Shown in pieces: positions 17,064-26,991 of a stretch of 64,000 nt of DNA (positions are counted from its first letter, which is position 1; every line of letters begins with the position of its first letter). The position numbers were made by a program, and so were the translations under genes. This stretch comes from Opitutia bacterium ISCC 52. GTDB taxonomy: Bacteria > Verrucomicrobiota > Verrucomicrobiia > Opitutales > UBA2995. The stretch covers positions 3,801,894 through 3,865,893 of the forward strand of contig CP076040.1 of assembly GCA_014529675.2 (NCBI GenBank). Direction: 5' to 3'. The notes under the pieces were generated by a model. The model saw only the letters and a program-made list of their open reading frames with translations. It was not told where the DNA came from and made no database searches.

Positions 17064-17942
17064 ATGAATCGTATTCTCCTTTTCTTATTGTTTCTTCTTC
17101 CTATCTCGATCAACGCCCAAGACCTGGTCTTCGCCGAAGGCTCAGAATGGGAGGTTATTTCAGAGGGCCATCAATTTGCCGAAGGCATGGCCTGGGACAA
17201 GCACGGTCACTTTTACTTCACCGATGTCCCGCGTAATCTGTTGTTTAAAGTCGACAAAGACACGGGCGAGAAAACTTTGATTGATGGAGCAACTGGTCGA
17301 GCAAACGGCATCGCCTTCGGACCCGACGGTCGACTCTATGGCTGCTCTAGTGGTGACAAAGCGATCAATGCCTGGGATCCAAAGACCTGGGAAAAGACCG
17401 CCGTCAACACAGGCACGCTAAGTAACGATATAGCCATCCTCGACGACGGCACCATTTTCTACACCGATCCGAACAGCAAACTTGTCTGGCGTTTAGCCGC
17501 TGGATCATTCGAACGCAACTTGGCAGCCACACTTTCATGGAAGCCCAATGGCATTGCTCTATCTCTTGATCAAAAAACACTCCTGGTTGCCGAGTTTGAC
17601 TCCGATACCGTCCATGGCTTCTCCATCGGAGAACATTCGCGTCTCACAGGTGTAAGGTTTCCAGCCTATAAGCTAGGAATGACATCCGATAGCCTGACTC
17701 GGCTGGACGGAATGGTTGTGCTCACCGACGGGCGCCTGCTAAGCGGAACGGCTCTAGGAACTCAAATCGTACCTCCCGTTCATGCGTCTGCTGCTTCTGG
17801 GCCACTTATCATAATCCCATCACCCGATGGCCGCCCACGCTGCAATTACGCCAGAATCAGCCCCGACAACCAGTGGATGTATACCGCTTACCGCGACGAC
17901 CTGCTCAGACGGCGCCTAGCAGAGGGCTTTGGGCAACCCTGA
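17064..17942 (+). CDS. SMP-30/gluconolactonase-like beta-propeller, exported
   Basis: A 292-residue exported protein (signal peptide MNRILLFLLFLLPISINAQ). The six-bladed propeller shows the metal-site residues of the SMP-30 family: E in AEGMAWD, N in KPNGIALSLD and D in RLDGMVVL, plus several DG.FY/LYG motifs (HGHFYFTD, DGRLYGC). It probably hydrolyses a sugar lactone formed by the neighbouring dehydrogenases, in the periplasm. The ATG at 17064 is used because the signal peptide starts there; an in-frame TTG upstream adds 12 unlikely residues. Followed by the PSD1 gene on the same strand. Confidence 0.9.
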   Translation: MNRILLFLLFLLPISINAQDLVFAEGSEWEVISEGHQFAEGMAWDKHGHFYFTDVPRNLLFKVDKDTGEKTLIDGATGRANGIAFGPDGRLYGCSSGDKAINAWDPKTWEKTAVNTGTLSNDIAILDDGTIFYTDPNSKLVWRLAAGSFERNLAATLSWKPNGIALSLDQKTLLVAEFDSDTVHGFSIGEHSRLTGVRFPAYKLGMTSDSLTRLDGMVVLTDGRLLSGTALGTQIVPPVHASAASGPLIIIPSPDGRPRCNYARISPDNQWMYTAYRDDLLRRRLAEGFGQP

Positions 17943-18073
17943 ACTCTTGACGGCGCCTCCTAGTTCTGAGTTAATGTAGGGTGTCTCCGAGACATTGAGA
18001 CCTAGAACAGCTTTTGACAGCTGCAGGCATGACATACTCGATCACATACCGCTTACCCTCGCGAGGCATCGCT

Positions 18074-20182
18074 ATGCCCCGACTCCTCGCTGTTGTTGCT
18101 TGTAGTTTCCTCGCGCTATTTTCCTCTGACTCACATGCGGAATACTCCGAGCAGGAAAAATCCTATTGGGCCTTCCAACCCATTTCTAAACCTAGCGTAC
18201 CTGAAACAAAAGACCGAGGATGGGCACACAACGAAATCGATGCCTTTATTCTTCGTTCCCTGGAAATCAATCAACTGACTCCGACCCAGGAGGCAGACCG
18301 AACCACCCTCATCCGCAGGGCCACCCTTGATCTTCATGGATTGCCTCCCACTCCGGAAGCCACCGCTCGTTTCATAAACGATGCATCGCCCAATGCCTAT
18401 GAGAAACTGATCGACCGCCTTTTGGAATCACCTCGTTACGGCGAACGTTATGCGCGTCATTGGCTCGATCTCGTTCGCTATGCTGACTCGGATGGATTCA
18501 AATCCGATGTACTGCGACCCAATGCCTGGCGCTACCGTGATTACGTGATCAATTCTCTAAACCAGGACAAACCGTACTCACGATTCGTAAAGGAACAAAT
18601 CGCCGGAGATGAGCTGTATCCAAATAACGACGACGCAAAAATTGCCACCGGATATCTCCGCCTTTGGCCCTACGAAGATAACCAACCAGATATGGGTCGC
18701 CACTGGGAGGCGACCCTGGATGATATAACTGATGTATCCGGTGACGTGTTCCTGGGAATGAGCATGAAATGCGCTCGCTGCCACGATCACAAATTTGATC
18801 CCATTTCCCAAAAGGACTATTTCCGCTTTCGCGCATTCTTTTCTGCTATCTCACCCTGGGAGGAAATGTATCTGGGCGGTGAAAAAGCTGAACAGAGCTA
18901 CCAGAAGCAATTTGCACAATGGTATGCCATGACAGCTCCCATTCAGCAAGAGATGGAATCGATCAAAGCCGGTGCCTGGGAAATAAGGAGGCAGGTAGGT
19001 TACAAAAAACTGCCACCTTACATCCAGGAAATGATGGAAAAGGAAAACCGTACTCCCTATGAAGAGCAGCTGGCCCGTTTCGCTGATAAGATGATGAACT
19101 TTTTGGCCAATCGTGATTACGAAAAAGCTATTTCAAAAGAACACGTTCAACGCTGGCACGAACTGAAAAAGCAGTTAGCACAGTTTGACGAATTCAAACC
19201 TGCGGAACGTGAGGCAGTCTCAGCTGTAAGAGACGTTGGCAGAACCCCGCCACATACCCTGCTCAATACCGAGAAAGGTGAGGAGGACATTGCACCCGGT
19301 TATCTTTCCATCCTCGATTCAGGAGAGGCTGAAATCGCAGCACTTGACGAACAAATCAATTCCACAGGCCGCAGGACAACTCTCGCAAACTGGCTCACAG
19401 ACAATGAGAACCCGTTGAGCAACCGGGTTATGGTGAATCGTCTATGGCAATGGCATTTTGGAAGTGGATTAGTCAATTCGAGCAATGACTTTGGTGTCTT
19501 GGGCGATAAGCCCAGTCATCCCGAATTACTGGATTGGCTAACGCAGAAGTTTATCAACGAGAACTGGAGTCTCAAGTCAATGCACCGACTGATCATGACC
19601 TCCGCTACCTACCGGCAAGGATCCATTCGAATGGACGCTGATCTGGCAAACGAGCATGATCCGAAGAATCGGCTACTCTGGAAGATGCCTGTACGCCGAA
19701 TGGATGCTGAGCAATTACGTGATGCCATGCTTCATGTAACCGGGGAGATGGATCTGAATATGGGAGGCCGTGCAGTTGAGGAGGAAGCGTCCACTCGAAG
19801 ATCCATCTATGTGGTGAACAAACGGAACAAGCACAGCACCATGATGAACCACTTCGACACACCAGACTTGCACAACAGCTGCCACTTACGCGACGTAACC
19901 ACAACTCCAATACAAGCATTGGCATTGATCAATGGGAGCTGGACGATCAAACGCGCAGAACAATTTGCCCATCACTTGGAAACCCTGGAAGCCGGAAGTA
20001 AAAAAGAGCGCATCTCAATGGCATTTCAAAGAGCACTCGGTCGCGCACCTCAGGAAGATGAGCTCAAGGAAGCTCAAGCATTTCTCGAACTGACCAAAGG
20101 CAATCCTCATGAAGAGCGAGAAGCATGGATCGATCTCTGCCACGTGCTGATCAACACCAACGAATTTATATACATCAACTAA
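18074..20182 (+). CDS. PSD1-type protein (DUF1549 + DUF1553)
   Basis: A 702-residue exported protein of the DUF1549/DUF1553 type. The signal peptide is LLAVVACSFLALFSSDSHA. DUF1549 is marked by LIRRATLDLHGLPPTPEA, YGERYARHWLDLVRYADSDGF and CARCHDHKFDPI (CxxCH at about 233-237, heme-binding-like). DUF1553 is marked by NRVMVNRLWQWHFGSGLV and DDFG-like, LDWLT and TPIQALALING. There is no separate PSCyt1 cytochrome domain at the N-terminus. In PVC bacteria these are always next to a DUF1501 gene and tied to planctomycete/verrucomicrobial polysaccharide use; the biochemical role is unknown. The ATG at 18074 begins the signal peptide; ATGs at 18029 and a GTG-like start further up are alternatives. 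Confidence 0.93.
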   Translation: MPRLLAVVACSFLALFSSDSHAEYSEQEKSYWAFQPISKPSVPETKDRGWAHNEIDAFILRSLEINQLTPTQEADRTTLIRRATLDLHGLPPTPEATARFINDASPNAYEKLIDRLLESPRYGERYARHWLDLVRYADSDGFKSDVLRPNAWRYRDYVINSLNQDKPYSRFVKEQIAGDELYPNNDDAKIATGYLRLWPYEDNQPDMGRHWEATLDDITDVSGDVFLGMSMKCARCHDHKFDPISQKDYFRFRAFFSAISPWEEMYLGGEKAEQSYQKQFAQWYAMTAPIQQEMESIKAGAWEIRRQVGYKKLPPYIQEMMEKENRTPYEEQLARFADKMMNFLANRDYEKAISKEHVQRWHELKKQLAQFDEFKPAEREAVSAVRDVGRTPPHTLLNTEKGEEDIAPGYLSILDSGEAEIAALDEQINSTGRRTTLANWLTDNENPLSNRVMVNRLWQWHFGSGLVNSSNDFGVLGDKPSHPELLDWLTQKFINENWSLKSMHRLIMTSATYRQGSIRMDADLANEHDPKNRLLWKMPVRRMDAEQLRDAMLHVTGEMDLNMGGRAVEEEASTRRSIYVVNKRNKHSTMMNHFDTPDLHNSCHLRDVTTTPIQALALINGSWTIKRAEQFAHHLETLEAGSKKERISMAFQRALGRAPQEDELKEAQAFLELTKGNPHEEREAWIDLCHVLINTNEFIYIN

Positions 20183-20195
20183 CGCTGCAGCTCGT

Positions 20196-21647
20196 ATGAA
20201 ATTCTACCGCGATCACCATAACCAACTGGTTCCCCACATGGAAGCAACGGTGTCGCGTAGAGATTTCCTAATGCGGGCAGGAGGTGGCATTGCAGGGCTG
20301 GGACTTGCCGGTGTCCTCGGATTGGATAAAGCCTTTGGCAAAGTCACCGATCCTCTTCTCGCAAAACCAGGACATCATCGAGCAACGGCAAAGCGGGTTA
20401 TTTTCTTATTCATGGAGGGTGGTCCCAGTCACATTGATTTGTTCGACCCCAAGCCCCTCTTGAACGAGCTGCACGGTCAAACACTGCCAAAGAGCTTTAA
20501 AGAACCTATCACCGCCATGGGCGAGCAAGGATCTCCCTTGCTCGGTTCCCCCAGAAAGTGGAAACAACATGGTGAGAGTGGAGCCTGGGTATCAGATTGG
20601 TTTCCGCATATCGCCAACCATGTAGATGACATGGCAGTGATCCGCTCCTGTTGGGCCGATGGTCTCAATCATGTCGGTTCCGTTTGTCAGATGAACACGG
20701 GCTCGATCTTGGGCGGTCGCCCTTCCCTGGGTGCATGGGCAGTCTATGGACTGGGTACGCTAAACAATGACTTGCCATCGTTCGTCGTTCTGAAGGACAC
20801 CAAAAAGATTCCATTGGGGGGTGTCCGCAATTGGGGAACGGGCTTTATGCCCGCTACCTACCAGGGAACCCTGTTTGAGAATGGATCCGTCCCCATTCAA
20901 AACCTCAATCCGCCTACGCATATTACCAGCGCACGGCAGCGCAAAAAACTCGATCTTCTTAATCAGCTGAACCAGAAGCACGCGGAGTTAAATCAATTCG
21001 ACGACGAACTGGAAGCCCGCATCAACTCCTACGAAATGGCCTACCGCATGCAGGCCGAAGCTCCAGAAGCGGTTGATTTCTCGACCGAGTCGGAGGCAAC
21101 GAAGGCGCTCTATGGTATGGACCAAAAAGAGACCGAAGGTTTTGGAAGACAATGTCTCATGGCTCGCCGCCTGGCAGAACGAGGTGTGCGCTTTGTGCAA
21201 ATTTATAGTGGTGCCGGTAGTGCCTGGGACACCCATGCCAATCATGAGGAACGGAGTACGAATCTGTGCCGCTCTGTGGATCTTCCGATTGCTGGACTGC
21301 TCACCGACTTGAAACGACGTGGACTACTCGAAGATACGCTCGTCGTATGGGGTGGAGAATTTGGACGCACTCCGATGAGCGAAAAAGGTAATGGACGAGA
21401 CCACAATCCTTATGGTTTTACCATGTGGATGGCAGGCGGAGGCGTCCACGGCGGACAAACGATAGGAACCACAGACGATCTCGGCCTCTATGCAACCAGT
21501 GAGCAAGCTCACGTGCACGACTTACATGCATCGATCCTACATGCCATTGGTCTTGATCACATGCAGCTCGAATTCAAATCGGGCGGTCGGCTGGAACGAC
21601 CCACCATCAACTCGGGTAATGTCGTAGAGAAGTTGTTTACCGGCTAA
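20196..21647 (+). CDS. DUF1501 protein, Tat-exported (partner of PSD1)
   Basis: A 483-residue protein of the alkaline-phosphatase/sulfatase-like DUF1501 family. A twin-arginine motif (SRRDFLMRAGGGIAGLG) lies about 25 residues in. Signatures are FLFMEGGPSHIDLFDPKP, GGEFGRTPMSEKGNGRDHNPYGFTMWMAGGGVHGG and EARINSYEMAYRMQ. Starts 13 bases after the PSD1 stop, the usual tandem arrangement. It is predicted to act in the periplasm, with PSD1, in glycan processing; the substrate is not known. Confidence 0.94.
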   Translation: MKFYRDHHNQLVPHMEATVSRRDFLMRAGGGIAGLGLAGVLGLDKAFGKVTDPLLAKPGHHRATAKRVIFLFMEGGPSHIDLFDPKPLLNELHGQTLPKSFKEPITAMGEQGSPLLGSPRKWKQHGESGAWVSDWFPHIANHVDDMAVIRSCWADGLNHVGSVCQMNTGSILGGRPSLGAWAVYGLGTLNNDLPSFVVLKDTKKIPLGGVRNWGTGFMPATYQGTLFENGSVPIQNLNPPTHITSARQRKKLDLLNQLNQKHAELNQFDDELEARINSYEMAYRMQAEAPEAVDFSTESEATKALYGMDQKETEGFGRQCLMARRLAERGVRFVQIYSGAGSAWDTHANHEERSTNLCRSVDLPIAGLLTDLKRRGLLEDTLVVWGGEFGRTPMSEKGNGRDHNPYGFTMWMAGGGVHGGQTIGTTDDLGLYATSEQAHVHDLHASILHAIGLDHMQLEFKSGGRLERPTINSGNVVEKLFTG

Positions 21648-21704
21648 AGGATTAGCACCTCGACCTTATCGGAATCAGGATCGATACTAACTGGTTTAAG
21701 AAAT

Positions 21705-22988
21705 ATGGTTCGCCTCTTACTTCTCCTGACAGCGGTCACAAGCTTTTCGACAAGCCTGACCTTTGCGAATACAACAAAGCCGGTCAGAACTCTCGAAGCC
21801 TTTGCCCAGGCTATCGAGATAGCCAAACCGGGAGATCAGATCATTATAGCCAACGGAGAGTACCAAAACTGGTCCATTGAAATCGATTGTGAAGGAACGG
21901 CGAACCTTCCCATCAGCATCAAAGCTCAAAAAGAACACGCAGTCGTATTTACCGGGACCAATCGTTTTCGCGTCACAGGTAACCATTTAAAACTCAGTGG
22001 CTTTGTGTTTGAAGACTGCGACTTTCAATCAGACCTCATCGAATTCAAATCCGCAAAAAACAATACTCTGTCCCATTGTATCTTTCAAAACAGCGGAGGA
22101 GATAGAGCATCAATAGCTATTAAACCCGGTGCTAGTAACAACCTCATCTCCGAATGTGAATTTATCAACCTGGCAGCGCGGAGTATAAACCTTACGATCA
22201 ATGAGGATATCCAGACTCTGGGAATCCCCATGCATAACGTCATTCGAAAGAACCTATTCCGGGATATTCCAGCCAAGGGAGAAAATGGACGGGAGACCGT
22301 GAAGATAGGGCAGAACCAACCAGAGAATGGTCACGTCCGTGCCATGACTCTAGTAGAGGAAAACACTTTCATTCGCTGCAATGGTGAGGGTGAAATCATC
22401 AGTAATAAGTGCGCAGGTAATATCTATCGCAATAATACTTTCCAAGATTGCGATGGAGAACTGGTCATGCGGGGAGGCCGGGATTGTCTCATCGAAGGCA
22501 ATAAAATGTACAACTGTAAAGGAGGTATCCGACTATCGGGTACTGGGCACACCGTACAAAACAACTGGATCATTAACAGCAGGACCACAGGCATACGTCT
22601 GCTCTATGGCATGACCTCAGAACAGGGCGGACATTACCAGGCCCCGAGCGATTGCCTTATCACTCAGAATACCGTCGTTAATCCAGGAGAGGCTGGCATC
22701 CGGATTGGAGATGGCCGCGACAAAGACTGGGGAACAGAAAAAGGAATCCAGTCCATCGAACCGAAGAACAACCGCTTTGTTCGAAATATTATATCCGGAG
22801 TTCAGGGGGATTTGTTGGTTCATAACTTGGCCCCACACAATGAGATAGAAAGAAACATATTTCAACTAATCGAGAAGGCCGTTGTATCCAACCCGGGAAG
22901 CAATCCACTGTATATTGACCCCCTATTCCTTGACGAAGCAAACCAGGACTACCGGCTGCGGGCGAACAGCCCTGCAAGGTTTAAGTGA
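21705..22988 (+). CDS. PL6 family alginate/chondroitin-type polysaccharide lyase, exported
   Basis: A 427-residue secreted parallel beta-helix protein (signal peptide to about residue 21). The chondroitinase B/PL6 signatures are clear. The Lys-Arg catalytic pair is K235 (EIISNKCAGNIYRNN) and R256 (LVMRGGRDCLIEGN), 21 residues apart as in Pedobacter CslB (K250/R271). E228 and E230 (GEGEIIS) match the calcium-binding glutamates E243/E245 by the same offset. The usual serine after the lysine is a cysteine here (NKC). Substrate may be alginate or dermatan-type glycan; PL6 is mostly alginate in marine bacteria. The gene follows the PSD1/DUF1501 pair by 58 bases. Confidence 0.88.
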   Translation: MVRLLLLLTAVTSFSTSLTFANTTKPVRTLEAFAQAIEIAKPGDQIIIANGEYQNWSIEIDCEGTANLPISIKAQKEHAVVFTGTNRFRVTGNHLKLSGFVFEDCDFQSDLIEFKSAKNNTLSHCIFQNSGGDRASIAIKPGASNNLISECEFINLAARSINLTINEDIQTLGIPMHNVIRKNLFRDIPAKGENGRETVKIGQNQPENGHVRAMTLVEENTFIRCNGEGEIISNKCAGNIYRNNTFQDCDGELVMRGGRDCLIEGNKMYNCKGGIRLSGTGHTVQNNWIINSRTTGIRLLYGMTSEQGGHYQAPSDCLITQNTVVNPGEAGIRIGDGRDKDWGTEKGIQSIEPKNNRFVRNIISGVQGDLLVHNLAPHNEIERNIFQLIEKAVVSNPGSNPLYIDPLFLDEANQDYRLRANSPARFK

Positions 22989-23022
22989 TCTACAAAACGA
23001 GACCTACTTATAACTTATTGTT

Positions 23023-23852
23023 CTAATGCGATATCGTTACGTTACGATAATGAGCAATCGTTGATCCTTCGAACCAAAGAGCCACCGCTCCCTGACCGTC
23101 TGCCCCCGACTTCAAGTCGTTGACGATGATGGTCGGGTGCTCACTACCATGAACATAGAGCTTTGCCGTTTCGCCTTCGACAACGATTTCACCTTCGTCC
23201 AAGTCGCTGGTTGAAGGTCTACGTAGGCCTCATACTTGCTCGGTGTTTCTGAGCGGAGTTTGTACCAAGGATATTTCGGATGCGAAATGTATTGTGCAGA
23301 GTGATTGCGACGTTCCTGGTCGTTAGCCCGTCCATTTGTTGGGCGAAGATAGAAACAATCGTAGGTCTTCATATCCTCCTGAACCCGAAACGCTACACCG
23401 GCAAAGCCACGGGCTCCACCGGAAGCTCCGGGGGCGGGCTCACCTGCTAGCTCAAGTTCAATCGTTCCATTTTCGAAATCTTCCCCCACCACGATCAGAT
23501 GGTCATGCCGTGCGCCTTCAAATGCAGCAGGTCCATTTGGCGTAGCCATCTTCACCCTCAGAGGCATGTTGGCCACGATTACATTCTGGCAAGGAAGCTG
23601 TTCCGAATTCGTCGGCAGATTCAGAGTAACCGGAATGCGAACTTTTTGCCCTTTCCACCACTCTGCCACGACAATCTCCACCAACTTCTGCTGGATATCC
23701 GGCATTTTCGGATGAGGGCGCCAATCTTCAACGACGCGAACCTCTAGGCTGTCCACATCACGGATGCCCTGAAGGTCGAAGAGCTCTTCTCCATTAACCG
23801 ATAGGGCCATGAAAAGAAATAAGAACAAAGAAGAAAACAGACGGGGTATCAT
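23023..23852 (-). pseudogene. Exported LamG/DUF1080-like protein, frameshifted near its C-terminus
   Basis: The intact frame (23112-23852) gives 246 residues: signal peptide (MIPRLFSSLFLFLFMALSVNG), LamG-like beta strands (IELELAGE, GVAFRVQED, FYLRPTNGRAND, ISHPKYPWYKLR) and the segment EAYVDLQPATWTKVK. At that point the frame changes to nonsense. In the third frame the family ending continues cleanly as IVVEGETAKLYVHGSEHP, TIIVNDLKSGADGQGAVALW, ending HYRNVTISH and a TAG at 23023-23025. Inserting one A into the A3 run at 23187-23189 restores it. So it is either a one-base deletion in the genome or a sequencing error. Family function: exported glycan-binding or DUF1080-like hydrolase; exact role not known. 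Confidence 0.75.
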
Positions 23853-23983
23853 AAAACCGATTCTTTGTTGGAAAACAAATTCTCACAATGCAAATAACGT
23901 GCACTTTCCTACACATGAGCTTCCAGAGTTACCCGCTTAACACCTTTGCTGTAGGAGCCAATTTATTGTCACTCAGCATAAAA

Positions 23984-24018
23984 AAAGACCAGCCGTTGCC
24001 AGCTGGTCTTTGAAATTT
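23984..24018 (-). terminator. Intrinsic terminator of the M29-like peptidase gene
   Basis: Perfect 10-bp inverted repeat AAAGACCAGC (23984-23993) and GCTGGTCTTT (24002-24011), loop of 8. On the minus strand it is followed by seven Ts (23987-23981), a complete rho-independent terminator located 15 bases past the stop at 24033. Confidence 0.85.
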
Positions 24019-24032
24019 AAGTTGCGACAATA

Positions 24033-25199
24033 CTAAGCTTCCAATGCGGCCTTCAAATAGGCGGCTGGCTGAAAGTTTTCGATGACTACATGGGTCTCAC
24101 CGTTTCGATGCACCCGAACTTTTGGAACATTGACCATAGGTGTTTTATGCGGAGCAAACAGAATGTCGTCGTGTGTGGCATTTTGCGCTTCAGCAAACAG
24201 GTCTGGAGTCAGGTGACCTCCGAGGTGGTCACTCCGTCCTGTAGCCACATGAACGGTTCCAAGAATCTTCTCATCCTGGATGTCACGGCCCGAAACGGGC
24301 AGTGTTTGCGTTCCGAATCCTAATTCGCCGATCTCTCCCGTGACGGGATCACTAGTCATCTTGGCATTGTGTGCATCAATCGTTGTTTGGTCACCTGAAA
24401 GCAGCTCAGCAGACTGAATTCTACCGCCGGACACATTCATGATGCCAATCGATCCATCATCATAGAGCATGGGAAACTGACCTTCAGCGCCGGCTGGCAC
24501 GAAATAAACTTCACCCGCAGGCAGGTTAGCGATGTCCGGTTCCTTACCCAGGCAAAGTCCGTGGCTCTTTTGAGCATCCTGCTGATCAAGGATCAGTTTC
24601 AGGGTGTAAGTTGTTTCGCCCACGGAAAAATCGATTTCGGCCCAATCCGCATGGGTCATGCTTAGACGAAGCTTCTCAGCCTCAGCGGAGACCTCGTTGT
24701 AATCGACGGCCAATCCCGAGCGAAGAATGATGTCATTCATGCCATGCATAGTTGCACCCCGGAAACCGATCTGTTTCGCAGAAGCAGTTAGAGGAGCCGT
24801 GGCCGACTCGGAAGAAATACAAAGAACCAGGTCGTAGGGCTTGTAAACAGCCTCTTCTAAACTGAGATGATTACCTTCGATATCGTAACAATCTTCGGGC
24901 AGGTCGAGGTTTGAACCTCCGGTGCGTTTATAGGCATACATCTCTCCGCCGGTCAGTCCTAGCTCATCAAGGATACCGTCTTTAAATCCACGATAGAATT
25001 TTTCATACGCGTGACGCTGGATCGTAAGATCCGGGTTCTCCAGAAACTTAAAGCCTTGAACGCCGCGAGGGTCATCAAGATCGATCAGAATGCAGACTTT
25101 TTCACCGGCATCCGGATCGAAAACCGTCTTTAATAATCGCGCCAGATTGAATGGCGGGAATGGTTTTAGATCTTCCTCGGTAGTGGGTAATTCTAACAT
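24033..25199 (-). CDS. M29-like aminopeptidase family protein
   Basis: A 388-residue cytosolic protein without a signal peptide. The C-terminal third carries NLPAGEVYFVPAGAEGQF, ELGFGTQTLPVSG, DEKILGTVHVATGRSDHLGG and ATHDDILFAP, the arrangement of the metal-binding part of M29 (aminopeptidase T) proteins. The N-terminal half (LARLLKTVFDPDAGEKVCILIDLDDP, DLVLCISSESATAPL) fits the M29 nucleotide-like domain. Probably a dinuclear metallopeptidase; substrate not known. The ATG at 25199 lies well upstream of homology. Single-gene transcript by the terminator above. Confidence 0.65.
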   Translation of the reverse strand: MLELPTTEEDLKPFPPFNLARLLKTVFDPDAGEKVCILIDLDDPRGVQGFKFLENPDLTIQRHAYEKFYRGFKDGILDELGLTGGEMYAYKRTGGSNLDLPEDCYDIEGNHLSLEEAVYKPYDLVLCISSESATAPLTASAKQIGFRGATMHGMNDIILRSGLAVDYNEVSAEAEKLRLSMTHADWAEIDFSVGETTYTLKLILDQQDAQKSHGLCLGKEPDIANLPAGEVYFVPAGAEGQFPMLYDDGSIGIMNVSGGRIQSAELLSGDQTTIDAHNAKMTSDPVTGEIGELGFGTQTLPVSGRDIQDEKILGTVHVATGRSDHLGGHLTPDLFAEAQNATHDDILFAPHKTPMVNVPKVRVHRNGETHVVIENFQPAAYLKAALEA

Positions 25200-25375
25200 G
25201 GTGTGTTCTATTTTTTGAGTTTTCGGTTGAGGCCGAAAAGAGAGATTAGCGGTGACTCAGAGAGTCTTCTAAAAAGTAAGAATTTTTAACATAGCCATAA
25301 AACAGCTATTTGAAACGTTTAATCAGTGGAAAATCCTGTAATGTTCGTCCACAGTTATTCACTAAGATAATTCCT

Positions 25376-26989
25376 ATGTCGCAGCATTCCACCTTTCCTT
25401 ACAAAAAACTTCTTGTTTTAACGCTGTGGCTGGCGACCTGGACATTGGTAAACAGAGACCTTTTGCTGATCCCGTTGTGGCCGAGTATTTTAGGGTTATT
25501 ATCAGTGCTGCTTTTGCGAAAAGTCATAGCAGGACTGCTTATAGGCGGATCCGCCGGAGCCATTCTTCTCAACGATGGAAACCCCGTGGAGGCATTTGTC
25601 GCTATCTTCACGGACCACTTGATCCCAGCCCTCCAGAGTGGGTGGAACATCAGCGTCCTTATTTTCACCCTGCTGCTTGGAGGCTTTGTCGCCCTGATCG
25701 AACAGGGAGGTGGCATACAAGCACTGCTTAATCGCTGGGTGCGAGCGTCAGGGTCGATTAAGAAACGTATCCAATGGTCGGGCTTCGCTTTAGGAATCGT
25801 GTGCTTTTTCGATGGACTGGCTAATAGCCTACTAGTTGGCAAGACGCTCTCTCCTTTAGCTCGGAAGGCAGGAGTCTCCAAAGAAAAGCTATCCTATATC
25901 GTCGACTCGACCAGTGCTTCAGTTGCTTGTATTGCCGTCATCTCAACCTGGATTGCCTATCAACTTTCGATGATACGCGAAGGGTATAAACAAGTTGGGA
26001 TCGAGGAGGTAAATGCCTTTGCAATGTTTTTCCAATCCATACCTTTAAACTTCTATTGCTGGTTCACTCTGGCCCTTCTAGCTGTGGTCATTGCCAATAA
26101 CTGGAACATTGGCCCGATGCGGAAAGCTGAGATCCGAAGAGCCGACCATAACTCCATATCGGATTCGGATCCCGAAACCATCGACCAACCTACGGATGGT
26201 GCCTGGCGAGCGATCCTGCCCTTACTGGTATTGATAGCGGGACTGATGATCGGACTGTATGTGGACGGCGCCGAAGGAGGTCTACTACCCTTCTCATTTG
26301 CGAAATTAACTGCGGCCTTTGGTGCAGCTGATGCGGCTAAGATACTTGTCACGGTGAGCGCATTTGCCTGCCTGGTCGCATTTCTAACCAACATGACTCA
26401 GTTCAAGGAAGAAAGCGCATCCGACATTTTTATGGGAGGTATTTTGAACCTGTTTACTCCCTGCCTCATACTCATCAGCGTATGGATACTGAGTAGCACT
26501 TTATCTCAGCTGGAAGCGGCACCGGTTCTCACGGCTTTATTAAAAGGTAACCTTCCACCCATGCTTTTCCCGGCTGCGGTTTTTGTAACCGGTACCCTGA
26601 TCTCGTTCACAACCGGGACTTCCTGGGGAACCATGGGCGTCCTCATGCCACTCGCTATTCCCGTGGCCTTAGCCATGGGCGGAGCAGATGCCGGTGACTC
26701 CCTTGTTCCTATCACCATAGCTGCGGTTTTCAGTGGTGCCGTGTTTGGTGACCATTGCTCCCCACTGAGTGACACCACGATCGTATCCTCAATCGCCTGC
26801 GACCTAGATCCACTCGACCACGTGCAAACCCAAATCCCTTATGCACTATTGGCCGCCGGGCTTGCCGTGATTGTGGGATTTATCCCAGCGGGACTAGGGT
26901 TCCCTGGATGGATCAGCCTCATCATCGGCGCTATCATCCTAATCAGCCTTCCACGCATCTTTAAAAATTCTCCTACGACACAAACTTGA
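25376..26989 (+). CDS. NhaC-family Na+/H+ antiporter
   Basis: A polytopic inner-membrane protein of 537 residues with about 12-14 predicted membrane segments. NhaC superfamily signatures are GKTLSPLARKAGVSKEKLSYIVDSTSASVACIAVISTW, GTSWGTMGVLMPLAIP and GDHCSPLSDTTIVSS. Exchanges Na+ (or a related ion or dicarboxylate-like amino acid) against protons. I took the ATG at 25376; a TTG at 25310 would add 22 non-membrane residues. The next gene starts 2 bases after the stop, so the MFS gene is co-transcribed and probably co-regulated. Confidence 0.93.
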   Translation: MSQHSTFPYKKLLVLTLWLATWTLVNRDLLLIPLWPSILGLLSVLLLRKVIAGLLIGGSAGAILLNDGNPVEAFVAIFTDHLIPALQSGWNISVLIFTLLLGGFVALIEQGGGIQALLNRWVRASGSIKKRIQWSGFALGIVCFFDGLANSLLVGKTLSPLARKAGVSKEKLSYIVDSTSASVACIAVISTWIAYQLSMIREGYKQVGIEEVNAFAMFFQSIPLNFYCWFTLALLAVVIANNWNIGPMRKAEIRRADHNSISDSDPETIDQPTDGAWRAILPLLVLIAGLMIGLYVDGAEGGLLPFSFAKLTAAFGAADAAKILVTVSAFACLVAFLTNMTQFKEESASDIFMGGILNLFTPCLILISVWILSSTLSQLEAAPVLTALLKGNLPPMLFPAAVFVTGTLISFTTGTSWGTMGVLMPLAIPVALAMGGADAGDSLVPITIAAVFSGAVFGDHCSPLSDTTIVSSIACDLDPLDHVQTQIPYALLAAGLAVIVGFIPAGLGFPGWISLIIGAIILISLPRIFKNSPTTQT

Positions 26990-26991
26990 GT

